Part shown: positions 1 to 11,239 of the stretch, one piece after another | Numbering within the stretch: position 1 is the stretch's first letter | How the letters are laid out: every line of letters starts with the position of its first letter | Assembly (NCBI GenBank): GCA_023014335.1 | Contig: JAECYW010000031.1 | Coordinates: 372,001-436,000 of the forward strand | Reading direction: 5' to 3' | Origin: Galerina marginata | Taxonomy: Eukaryota > Basidiomycota > Agaricomycetes > Agaricales > Galerinaceae | Length of the DNA: 64,000 nt | Made by a program: the position numbers and the translations under genes | The notes under the pieces: model-generated | What the model was told of the DNA's origin: nothing | Database searches by the model: none | The model's input: the letters and a program-made list of their open reading frames with translations, nothing else

Positions 1-2016
1 GAAGTCGAGCTGCTCGCCGCCCGCTGTGCCGCCCCTCCACCTCCTAGACGACGCCCGACGTCCAGCCACTGCACGTGGGGTAGGCAGCCCGCGACCTTGC
101 GGACGTCCTCCATGTCGTGCCACCCAACCATTTCCACGCGCCGAATTCCGCTACCTGCTTGACGGAGATTGGCAAGGAAGACAGAGTCCGCAACAGAACG
201 AGACGAGTGGGAGGGCGTGTTGCTCGATGAGGATGAGTTCGGGGTTGAGGAAGCGGGGTGCGAATTTCCAGAAAGCTTGAACCCTTTCACGACTTCCAAC
301 GGTCTCCTGCCTCCTGGAACTTCGGGACATGGGCATTCCAGGATGGCGTTGATGACCTCCTTGGACGCTTTCACCTCTCGTAGACGTGGCAGAGCTCCTT
401 CTCGTAGATAAAGTCCGCCTGTTCCGCCAGCAGTGTGAGCGTGATGAACGACCATATCCATGTGCAGCACCTCCAGGCAGGGATGGGCGTCCAAGAAGGA
501 TGAAGGTGCGATGGGTGACGCACAACGTAAGTTGGTAAGCGTAAGTGTGGTCAGGTTGGCCCAACGACTATAGAGCAGGAATTCGTCCGCGATGGGGCGG
601 GCGTGTGACGGGCCTGGGCCAAGGGCTGCGTTGGCGCCACCAGCACCAGACGACAAAAGGGAGCGAGGTGCAATGTAGGTAATTTCCAGGTTCTAGATGA
701 AGGTTGAAAGAATTGAATTGAATACTCAGGCTACGAGATGTGGAGAAAGAAATACCTTCAGGTTTAAACACTGATGCAACATGGATGCAATCCTCTTCAA
801 CTCGGGCTGTTTTGCTGCTCCGTAGCTATGTGGCGTCGAGCGGAAGACCGCGCTCTCCATCGCGGGTAGCTGTTGAAGCCATTAGAAAGGAAGGGAAGAT
901 GAGGAGATGAAGTTAACGTACAGCAGTCGACCGTATACGTGGCACCAATTTTTTCTTCCCAGTCTTGTCGTCTTCGGGCTCACTCTCACCACTCTCCTCG
1001 CTCTCGCTGCCGCTCTCCTCACCCGGCGCTCCAAGACCAGGAGCGAACACCAAATTATCAGACACGACCATCTCCCGTAATCCGCCGACATTGACCCTCA
1101 CTAACGTGTTCCACACGCCAGGATGGGTGATAGACACCGGCGAATGGTTGCATGCCCAGCGAAGCTCCTTCAGCCCCGACATCCGCGCCAGCGCCGCGCA
1201 GAAGTACCGCTCGTGCTTGGCATGCAAGGAGAGCAGGGAGGAGTACTCGTCGTCTGTGGTTTCGAGGTCGGTGTCGGATTGGAGAATGCCGCTGGGAACG
1301 AGCATGCCTAAATTCTGGGAGGATGCTGAAAGCGACGAGGACGAGGACGGCGCCCGCTCGTCGATGATCTCCAACCTCCTCACGTTCCTGGCGAGGGATT
1401 TATGCTTCACGAGGTGATTCCACACGCTGACACTCGATACTTTACACCGTATGACGCGATACTCCCAATGCCTGGGGAAAACCACATCCCAAAGGCGTTT
1501 GCACCCCAACCCAACGCTGAGTAGGTCTTTCTTCGAGTCCACATGCCCCAGGATCGCGTCCAGGATCTCCGTAGGTTGCTGTATCAGAAGGGCAGGGGGC
1601 ATGTTGGGACCAGAGCCGCTGGTGGAACTCGGCGCGAGAGCTCGAACACCGTGGTACACGAACGGGTCGAGGACCCCGACGAGATGCAGACACAGCGCGT
1701 GTTCGGGCTGCGTAAGTTTATACTGACAGCCGCCGATCCTGCTAGGGAGCGACGTAAGAAGCTTGAGGAGAACGCTGAGCGCGTTGATGGGGTCCGTTCG
1801 AAGATGTACATTGGGATTGGTATTGATCGGCTGCGAATAGGAGGCGGAATGGGGGGCGGGGGCAGGAGTTTTGCGTGTGCGCGTTGACCGGGGAGGGAGG
1901 ATGGGCTTGGCGCTGCCATTGCCTGAAGGCACAGCTGTCGAGCCAGCAGTAGCGGGTGGGCGGCCACTGTGGCTCTTGCTCTTTGAGAGAGCGGCTGGCC
2001 GTGATGAGGGGGGCAT
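1..2016 (-). CDS. F-box/LRR-type protein, 3' part beyond window edge
   Basis: Predicted join on the minus strand: 2016-922, 869-756, 692-1 (open to the window edge). The F-box-like core is around LLIQQPTEILDAILGHV, followed by a Cys/Leu-rich stretch typical of Agaricomycete F-box proteins; these normally act as substrate receptors of SCF ubiquitin ligases. The N-terminal ~150 residues are Pro/Ser-rich and low complexity. Exon 1 ends in an acidic Glu/Ser run. The later exons read as leucine-rich repeats (LEITYIAPRSLL, LTTLTLTNLRC). Both introns have clean GT-AG ends and keep phase 0. The open frame reaches back to a TTG at 2085; the first ATG is at 2016 and was chosen. The exact substrate is unknown. 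The family call is fairly secure, the N-terminus less so. Confidence 0.7.
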
Positions 2017-4734
2017 CGATGTGATGGGAGGAAAGGTCCTCTGACAGTTCTGACTCCTTTCGACTCTTCTCGGCTCCTTGGCCAACTATACAGTTATCGC
2101 TCTTCTCCGTCGCTTCACATGTTATTCAGAAAGTGGCAGTGTGGGTACTTGGCTGCCATCACGGTCCCATGGGACCTGAGCGGCACCAAATTCGATCAGA
2201 TGCATCCAGGTGGCGGAAGTGACGAGAGTCACAGACACGTGGAATGACGGTACGCGAACGCGTCGAGAATGAATCCAAAATTCGACCAAGAACCTCCAAA
2301 GTGATGGGAAATATATTACTCCAGGGTTTGAAGAAAGATGGACGTAGGTACCGCCAAAGAGACGAGTTTCGGCTGAAAGTTTTGTCTTGGTTCTGTTCAT
2401 GGTAATTCGACGGAGCAAGAATCTTCATTGATCAGCAGCATGACTCTCGTTGAAAGTTGGAAGCCGCTTTGGAGATGCTCGCGCTTTCTTGATCGACGAG
2501 CGGAAAGGGCGTCTGGAGATGATTTTCGATGTTGAACATAATTGGCCATGATATAGATGTTTCACCAGCTGGATACGGCTTGGTTACGTTGCTCGACGCA
2601 GGGTTTGCACAACCGGGTGCAGAGAGGTGCCAAACAGCGTGCTAAACATCAGTCTAAAAACAAACATGAGTGCCAGGTCAGGCGAAGAGGAGGACCAAAG
2701 CATACCGAAGGCTGAAAAAGTGTTCCTGACCCTTAGATATGGTCGTGATATATCCCATTGTCTTGACAAAATCGCCAGCCATCGAATTTCATGAGGAGCT
2801 AAAGTTTCTCAACAATCGAGCTCCGCAAGTTGAGCCTAGAAAAATGATAGTTAGGGCGACCGAAGTGGAAACGGAGGAAACGGAAACGTTACCGAAAAAA
2901 GGGTCGTCCTTCGCGTGATAATCGATGAATTATGTGGTTTTACGACAATTTACTGATCCTGAAGTTGCCAATTCCATTTCCTCCCGACTGGCAAGGTCAG
3001 GTTCGGGTGAAGGCCTCGAGTGAGAAATATATGCTCAAGCCAGGGCTGTCACCGTGTTCTGCGCTCAGGCGAGGTTTTGATTTGTCAACAGGGATCCTAA
3101 TGGAATTTGGTTGAATGGAGCCGTTGCAGACCTAGCCTGCTCCACGTAAACGACAGAGAACTGAGGATCGATAAAGGTCGAACGGTCGTTTATTTGAAGC
3201 GGCCTACTTCCAAAATTATAACATGCTAAAACGTTCTCAGCGTTATGATTTATCAGTAGACTGGGTGATGGAAGGACTTACGAAAAGGAGATGACGTGCA
3301 ATGGACGCTACAAAGACTTGAATGCCGCGAATTCCGCCTGACAGCCGCCACGTATACGTCTTTAACTTATGTGGATATGCTTCGACATTTATCGCCTGTC
3401 GCTGAGACATTTCACTTGAGCCGGTGTTGGACCTAAAGCGTCCTCAAAAGCTAAAGAGCAGGTTTCACAGTCCATGGGTGAATTCTCGTCGTTTTTAGAA
3501 CCTTAAGTGTGGAAAGAAGCTGGTGGCCAATTAAATTGTTTGAGCGTCATCAAACTTGACGAAAAAATGAACGACATACCTGCTTCTTCTGCTAACCAAC
3601 TCGGGCGGTCTAGAGACACAGAGTTTTCCCATAACCACGTATGAATTGGAACTGCAGTAAAATAAACCCCACGAAGAAAAACCTGAAAGAAATATGGCGG
3701 CGGGATATCTACGAATGGCAGGACATACCAACATCAATCGAATTGAAATTCTGGATAACTGAGAGAATACGCACTCTTTCTTGCCACTCCGAGGCCGTAA
3801 GATACTGTGCTCCTTCCAATCCAGGATCTCGTCGTTCGTCAAACTTCTCTTCCTATGACTGCCGGATCGGTGACGTTGCGGCGCATGCACTGTTTGTATT
3901 GGCAACCATCTTGTGGGATAAACGGGGGGAACCTCGATAACCAGTAGAACTGTGGGCCAAGGGTAGCACCAAAGAATGCTATAGGATTATTCAAAGCCCT
4001 AGGCGATTTGAACCAACCATCGAGGTGGCATGAGAGGACGAATATAACATGACGAAATGCACAAAAAACCAGTTTATGTAGCGGTGTTGTTTGCACCTAT
4101 TATTTCTGGCGACCGTCAGCTCTGTAACCGGAATGGGCGGATCGTCTCTACACCCTTGGTCTCTCCCACCGAACATACTTCAAATTCGCCTTGCTTTCTC
4201 TTTAACTACCCCGCTGAAAATTGCACAAAGAACCCCCCTTCTCCTAATCGATGGGTAGATGCTGCCTAACGATTCAGAACGGAAACCCTACCTGGAGCTA
4301 GATGATCAATCGAAAGCCACCTTTCTAGTTCTGAGGCTTGATCGACGGGATGATGCTGAGGCTCAATCTTCGCTGTCTACATTTTTGATATTTCTTCCTT
4401 CCTTCCTCCGCAAGTCAGAGGATCGACGGAAATCTGTGGCAAGCCACGGGGTTTATCTTGTCTTATCGGTCTGACGATTCGTTTCTGCCGTTCCTGCTTT
4501 TGTCGTGGCGTTTTTACTCGACATTCTATTCCATTTGTGACCAGCTCGGACTTCATTGGCTTTTTCAGGTGAGCAAGTCATTCCTATTGATTCCACTGTA
4601 ATCCTTTTGACGTGATAGCAGCGGGAACATGTCGCCGAAGAACTCCTTATCAGCCCTTCCTCTTAGGCCGAGTTGGTTAGGCTTTTGCTCAATGCCTCCA
4701 ACTGACAAGCACGACTATATCTTCTAGATTGGTT
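2017..4734. other. Intergenic stretch, no gene recognised
   Basis: Open frames here are short, overlap on both strands and show no family resemblance or convincing splice chain. The part next to 2016 should hold the promoter of the F-box gene. I see nothing else I can support. Confidence 0.5.
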
Positions 4735-5170
4735 GTTCATGGGGGCAATATCAACCATACAAGCCGATCTCGATCAAGCCAATTATTTGAGCCAACGAAG
4801 CGTGTCCCACATTGTCATAAACCTTGTGAACTCGTAGAATCTTCTTCAAGGTCCGAAATCGACCGACCTGGGTAAAGAGGGTCTGCAGTCCTTATCCCCG
4901 GGGTAGTAGCATTCCCAACGGCTCAACCTCATACGCTTCTTGGTGGTCATTTTCGGCGCCTTCACCGGAGTTTGCTTCATGAACCTATCTCACTTCTTTC
5001 CAGCTCAAGAACGGTTCCAAAGCCTGGTCTGCCTGTGAGGCTCTTTTGTTTGCGCTTCCATAATTGTAGGGTTATCCCCTTATCGTGCACTCTCGCGCTA
5101 CTGGTCGTGTTGATCGGCAATATCATCCAACGTCAGCGTCCTGTTTTCTTTTCTGGTTCCAACCCAGGGA
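4735..5170 (+). pseudogene. Decayed HPP-family membrane protein (fossil copy 1)
   Basis: Three pieces align in order to the two better HPP copies in this window. Near 4735-4822 the frame reads FMGAISTIQADLDQANYLSQ, matching FLGISLIQAVFGQAHYFIER of the gene at 20443-21256. Near 4952-5070 it reads GAFTGVCFMNLSHFFPAQER, matching GALTGICITKLFHLLPTEER. Near 5085-5165 it reads LALLVVLIGNIIQRQRPVFF, matching the C-terminal segment. The copy is broken by a 2-base loss after the LGGHF motif, an in-frame TGA near 5037, loss of the signature THPPAG segment and missing exon joins. It is clearly dead. It shows an older round of HPP duplication in this gene-poor stretch. Confidence 0.75.
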
Positions 5171-7144
5171 CCCTGCTGCCTGTGCGACCACGCCGCCTAA
5201 CACTACGACCAAACTTGCTAGGAACGCTTCTGAGGTTCATCCAGCTTGATCGCGGACCGCCACTTTTATTTCTTTCGACCACATGAACATTCAATTTTTT
5301 CCGAATTGGCGAGGACGCAAATTCAGGAATGCCGTCCCGATAGTGGAACATATCGGCAATCCCACAGGCCTTGGGTCGTTAATCTAGGACACCCGTATCA
5401 TCGCTCTACTGGCTTTGGCCGCTCGACTTAAACGGACTCAATCCTCATATTTACCCGAGATCGTGCATGTTACGAGCTCCTCTATACCCTCTGTTGGATT
5501 CTTGAACTTTTTTTAACAGATATCAAGAGTAAGCCTGTCGCTTAGCGTCTACGGTCAATATCGCACCTAAGTCTCGAATGGTTGGTACGTGGACTGTGGT
5601 TTAACCCTTCATTTGTCAGTATAATTAACGCGATCGTTTATCCTTAAGCGAATCATACCATCGTTCGAAGCCTCGGCGACTTCGGGCATCTTTTGCTCAT
5701 CTCATTTCAATGAAGGATGAGGCTAGAGCTTGCGCTGGTGTATCTGATTTTTGTCATCTAGTAAACGAATTGCGAATTAACGGCTGCTACTTATATGATG
5801 TCGGAGCTAGCAAAGGTATGGCCTGTCGGCGTCAATTTCCTACTCGTTTCCCGGTTGACACCTCGTTTCAAAGACGTAACGTTTCCACCGTACTCATTCA
5901 AGACTATTCCGTTCCCTCCAACTTGCTCATCGCCACGTCAGATATTAATAGCGGAGACCGGTAATTATCCGGAGTGGTTACTCCCCAGGTCTCGCCAAGT
6001 TTCACTGAACTATCTAGCAGAGAGCTACGCGACACGCGTCATCCTTTCTCACAACTGAGAGTCAAATTCGATCCGGTCTCGTGTTTTCGGCTCAAGCGTA
6101 TTCATGTTTAAAATTGTGGCCTACTGAACACGGAAGTGCAATTTGCAGCCAAATTACAAGTACAAAAACCGGCCGACTATTTTCATCGATGCAAGAGCCG
6201 CAATGGACGTTTAGAATGCTCTCTGAACTTACGGTATATCATGTTTGTTCGCCTATTCCAATTCATGAATGCCTCTGGCAGCTTCCTTCTTGTCACACAA
6301 AGGGTTCGTCGGCATTCTGAGCTCATCGAGGTCGAAGTTTGTGTAACACGGCCAAGGCTTATCTTCGTAATGTCTCCGTTACCGAGGACTGTATGGGAAT
6401 GCCCAACGCTCCGGGCGCAGCTCAGATGTGATGGTGAGTGGGTTATAGCCTATCTCCATATCTGTAGGTTAATTTGATGTCTAGTAAGTCTTTCGTCTCG
6501 GGCTGAGTAAACCGATGCGGAACAACTCGGAGGTGATACCTGCTCTGCAGCGCCGTGGGTTAGTGTCAATTAGCACTCTGCGGCGCGGAAAACGGCCAGA
6601 GTTAGAAACTATCTCGGAGGTAACGACTTAGGCTGAGCGTTGGGCGCAGATTGACCCCGCCCTCGATCGAGAAATTTTTGTTCCGAACTCAGGACTAGCT
6701 TTTGCTAATATTCTAGCTGCACCAGTACTTTAAATATACCATGACGCCACGGGAATCGTTAATGCTTTGCCCACCCATGTGAGTAGTTTGTGACTTCCAC
6801 TGATAGGTGCTGACATTTACATTAAGGCGATCTAGGATTTCATGTTGATCGTATCTACTCTTTACTCATGTTAATCTTTCGACATACCGTGTTATATTCG
6901 TGCACTACGTACAGTCCACTCAAGACCCTCTCTTTCGTATTTTTCAACCTCAATCTTTGGATAAAATTTGTCCTCTACTTTTGAATGTCAAGGCGCGTCA
7001 TTTACATTTACCAGGAGTTGATCTCATAGTTCTAACCTCAATGCAGTGTGCAGTCTCACCAAATTGTGCAGCGTTTCTTACAATAGACGCCGTCGGTGTT
7101 ACTGAGGAGATCTCTTAGCTCCACATTGCGCGAAGAGGAGGTGC
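5171..7144. other. Intergenic stretch, no gene recognised
   Basis: About 2 kb between the fossil and the intact HPP copy. Many stops in all frames; no splice chain or recognisable protein. I see no clear repeat or TATA box. Confidence 0.5.
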
Positions 7145-7901
7145 ATGGAAAGCGCTTCTCGTTTGAATTACTGGCTAGGTTCACGCTCTAGGCCGCAAAC
7201 CGAAAGCCCTCACGTCGTCTGGATTTGGTCATTTTTTGGGTCATTCCTTGGTATATCGCTGATACAAATTGTCTTCGGACAAGCCAAGTATTTTATCAAA
7301 CGAGGCGCACCCTCCATTGTCGCCAGCTACGTAAGAAGTATCCCGCTATTTAATTTCTAGGACCTACTGACACTTTATTCAGGGAGGTACCGCCGTCCTC
7401 GTCTATGGAGTAGTGCATTCTCCTCCAGCGCAGCCTCGTCCTGTCCTTGGAGGGCATTTCCTCAGTGCGCTGACCGGGATATGTATTACGAATCTATTTC
7501 GCCTGCTCCCGACCGAAGAACGATTCCAAAACATGCTCTGGTTAGCGGGGTCATTGGCGTGCGCCATTTCAATTGTAGTGATGCAGGCGACCGGGACCAC
7601 ACATCCACCGGCAGGCAAGTCACATTAAAATTCCCCATGATTCTATTCCAAGCCCAGTTTTAATCAATGGCGTTCCATAGGTGCAACAGCTTTTCTCGCT
7701 GTTGTAAACCCAGAAATCCGGGAGATGGGATGGTACTACCTCGCAGTTATCCTCCTAACATCTGCTTTGACACTCGTGATCGCCATAATTAACAATAACA
7801 TCCAACGTCGATATCCAAGCTTTTGGTTTCGACCTTACCCATCCTTAGATTCGAAACCTGCCCCAATCCCCATATCATTCAGCGGTGTAGTTGGGAGATG
7901 A
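7145..7901 (+). CDS. HPP-family integral membrane protein (copy 2)
   Basis: Predicted join 7145-7330, 7383-7614, 7681-7901, 212 residues. The protein aligns along its length with the gene at 20443-21256 and shares both intron positions and phases (0 and 1). It carries the family signature THPPAG at the end of exon 2 and four to five hydrophobic segments: WIWSFFGSFLGISLIQIVFG, ALTGICITNLF, LWLAGSLACAISIVVMQATG and WYYLAVILLTSALTLVIAII. HPP proteins are small polytopic membrane proteins; plant and cyanobacterial members have been linked to nitrite transport, while fungal function is not established. The second intron starts GCAAGT rather than GTAAGT, so it would be a GC-AG intron. The N-terminus is about 12 residues shorter than in the paralogue. 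The gene looks intact but could be a young pseudogene if the GC donor is not used. Confidence 0.72.
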
Positions 7902-9592
7902 CAAACGGCGCTCGGGCAGACTAGATCGGGGTGGTCCCATATGTAGACACGTCCGGGCTCTGATCAATTTATTCTTGCTTACTTCTTGCCTTCACTTGCT
8001 CCGCTAGACCGCAGAGCGTTCTTGAAGCATACGCCAGACTTCTCTGGTTGCAGTCTGACGACTTTGGACTGCTCCAAGTGCTCGAGTGAGAATTTTGCAG
8101 AGATGATCGCAATTACTAACATGAATGTGCTGATACGAGGATACGATAGACTTGGACCGTCAGTCAGGATACCCAACCCAGCAATGACGAATTTAAACTT
8201 AGTGGAGGGCGCCCAAGGAGGTTGCCCTTAACTTCAGATCTCGACAAGAACAAAGGTTCTGGCGCCTATGAGCGGACGAATAGCATTGGAATTTAAATTT
8301 AAATTTTGGCAGGGTTATTTGCAACTATTATTTTTCGAAAGCATTGACCTCGACAACGTGAATTTAAGAAACCAAAGTGCTCCGTTGCGTCTTTCTTTAA
8401 TCTTTCCCCAGCATCACCAACTCACCTCCTTTGCTGAAGTAAACATTCCAACCTCAAAACGCTATTCCCAATCTTAGTGGATCACTCAAAACTGTCAATG
8501 CTCCATTCGCCTTTCCTTGCTCGCATGCAAACAAACGGACATCTTTCATGCTGACTGGCAACAGGGACCATTTGTTACACGACCGCCATAAAGTTTAGAC
8601 GTCGACGAACAAAGACGACAACATAACAAGGTGAATAACCCAGTTTATTCAGTGGCGCGTTCACTAACCAAATCTAAGTGGTCTCTAGTCTCTAGGCGCT
8701 CCTGTCTATATAACCCACCAATCTTTCCGCCAAGGAATATTCAAATGTCCGGTGAATATCTCAGGTAACAGTTGCTCGTTATTACCAAATCGGTTTCGAG
8801 TAACGTGGGGCTACGGATAGATGATATGTATATTCATTCAAATTTCAAATTGCCCCTGGCGTGGATCTAATGGCAAGTAAGTGAATTAAATAATCGAGAC
8901 CGACATAAATGCCTAGTTTACCTTTACCCTCCCACTCGGTGTTCTTCTAATTATAGCTCTGTTCTTAATATAGTCGACCAGGGGCTCGAAAGCTTGAAAG
9001 CAACGTCGGGTTAATCTTAGTGTCAAGGTCAAGTTATTGTCAACTTCGAACCCGGTAAAGGATAGACAGCGCGGTTAGCAAGTTCGAACTAGATCTCTCC
9101 TGAAGCGGTATGTCAGCCTCGTTCACAGTTAACTGTGAACGATAGGCAATTAGCGTCATTACTGGTCCATTCATGTCAGGCCTCGCTTACCTTAAAGTTA
9201 AATAGGGGTCATTTTGAATATCTCGTTCGGTGGACGTAATCTCCCTAGAAGGTGAGCCCACCGAAACGCATCAAGTCGAGCCTTCTCTTGTCTCTCTACC
9301 TGTACCCGGACTTGCTTCAGAGCTTCAAGGACCGGACTTCAAAGTGGGGTGAGCGGTTTTAAAAGTCAAAAGTCATAAAGTTAATGCGTGAGTTAGCCTC
9401 AGGTTAACTTCCCAGACGGCTAACTGGCCTCTTTGGTAGCTTAAATTTCTCGATACCTGGCGGAGAAGGGTTTAAAAGGGTTGACTGTCGGCGTATCTAA
9501 GGTTGCCCATTTTAACCCTTCGAGGGTAAGACTGTTGTTTACCAACTGATTTACATCTTCAGCCACTCTTGAACAGGAAGAGGCTTTTCAAA
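7902..9592. other. Intergenic stretch with a long palindrome
   Basis: No gene recognised. It holds an AT-rich run near 8288-8306 and a perfect 24-base palindrome at 9119-9142 (listed separately). The last few hundred bases should be the promoter of the secreted propeller gene that starts at 9593. Confidence 0.5.
9119..9142. promoter_or_regulatory. Perfect 24-base palindrome upstream of propeller gene A
   Basis: The half-site TCGTTCACAGTT is followed directly by its reverse complement. It lies about 450 bases upstream of the ATG at 9593. A dimeric factor site is possible but unproven. Confidence 0.35.
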
Positions 9593-11239
9593 ATGTTTTA
9601 TCCTACCGCCCGACTGCTCGCTGTCATCGCTCTCGTATCTAGTACTTCTACGGCGCTTTCCCTCATTTCTGGAGCCGCGTATTGTAAGCCTTCCTCCTTC
9701 TGTTTTGTATCGCGGTTGACATCGTAACCTTACAACAAATAGTCATAACTAATGATCTATCCGGAAACGAGGTGGTATCCATGAATATCGGCCCTAATGG
9801 AAAATTGGTTCGTCTTAATATACTTGGAATAAGGAATACCATTGTTCAACCTTCTGACTATTGCTCGATGCAGGGTTCCATGAGTTCTGTCAGCGCAGGA
9901 GGACGTGGCGCTCTTGGTATCAGACTTCCCGCCCCAGATCCTCTTTTCTCGCAAGGATCAGTCCAAGTGCACACAGCGGCCAAGATACTCGTGACTGTCA
10001 ATGTATGAATGTTGTCCGATGACTTTCATCGCTCTGATTCATTTTTCTAGGCTGGGTCAAACACGGTCTCCATGTTCAGCATTAACCCGACAAATCCCTC
10101 CAAACTCTCAATGATAGGAACCCCCACGTCGTCTGAGGGCGAGTTCCCAATCTCAGTTGCTATCAATTCGAAGGCGACCATGGTTTGTGTACTGAACGGT
10201 GGCGCTGTCAACGGGGTCAAGTACGCACTTCTACTTTCCATATTATCTTTCCTTACCCAAAGACACAGCTGCTACACTCCGGACTCGAAGCTTGGATTGA
10301 TCGCCATCCCAAACACTCTTCGTTATCTCGGGCTTAACGTAACGACGCCACCCAGTGGTCCAGTCGCAACAGCTAGCACGATTGTCTTCAGTGAAGATGA
10401 CCAAACACTCATCGTAGCGGTGAAAGGGCCTCCGGCGCCTGGTGAGAAATTATTTGAACCCAATCTCCCTACAATCTTGTTGCTCAATTTCTACTTTAAC
10501 AGGCTTCCTTGCAGCGTGGAGCATCGCCGCCGATGGCTCTCTCTCCGTTGAGCCTGTTAAATCTCTTCCAGCCGCTGGAGGCGGTTTCATGTTCTCTTTA
10601 ACTCCCATCCCGGGAACAAACGCATTCCTTTCCGCGGACCCAGGATCAGGATTCGACATCTTCAACTTTACAGGCCTAAGCGCGACCTCCTCAGTCGTGC
10701 CAATTAAAGGGCAGATCACTACTTGTTGGTCCAGCTACGCACCCAAGTCGGGTAACTTCTTCCTTACTGACCTCGGAAATTCTACAATCACGGAGGTTAA
10801 TATTGATAGTAACCTAAAGGGTTCTATTGTCAAGGTTTGTATGTTTTCTCTTTCTTCGGGTGATCGTTCTCATATGTGCACGTTTATTTAGTCATACCCC
10901 CAAGCTATAGGCTCCGGCACAATTGATAATGCTATCGCAAGCATCGGAGGCAATGAGTAGGATTTCCTCCCATAAATGACCATTCATAGGCGCTCAACGG
11001 AATAACCTCAGTTTCTTGTATGTCTTAACACCCGGCGCAAATCTTGTAAATGTCCTGGCCGTAAACACGCCAGGTCGGGCAATTCCTCTGCAGGCATATG
11101 ATTTTGCTGCAGCAGCAAAGGTAGCTGGCGTCACAATAAGTAAGTTTTCTTTCTTCAAATATTTGTTTACTAATGGCTGCATTTCACCTCAATAGCCCAA
11201 AATATTCCTCAAGGAATGGCGACTTATGTCAAACTATAA
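9593..11239 (+). CDS. Secreted YbhE/3-carboxymuconate cyclase-like beta-propeller protein A
   Basis: Predicted join 9593-9683, 9743-9807, 9874-10002, 10051-10220, 10269-10441, 10503-10834, 10892-10956, 11012-11139, 11196-11239; 398 residues. Every junction is GT-AG and phase-consistent. It starts with a signal peptide (LLAVIALVSSTSTALS). The body is built of repeated strands such as AAKILVTVNAGSNTVSMFSI and GNFFLTDLGNSTITEVNI, the pattern of seven-bladed lactonase/YbhE-like propellers often annotated as 3-carboxymuconate cyclase. Enzymatic activity is not shown by the sequence. It ends IPQGMATYVKL. The paralogue at 14672-16328 has the same nine exons, which confirms the model. It is probably extracellular; the substrate is unknown. 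Confidence 0.8.

Noticed and set aside
151..771. Independent short genes at the left end
   Set aside because: The true frame on the minus strand is the third exon of the F-box/LRR gene; the other frames are shadows.
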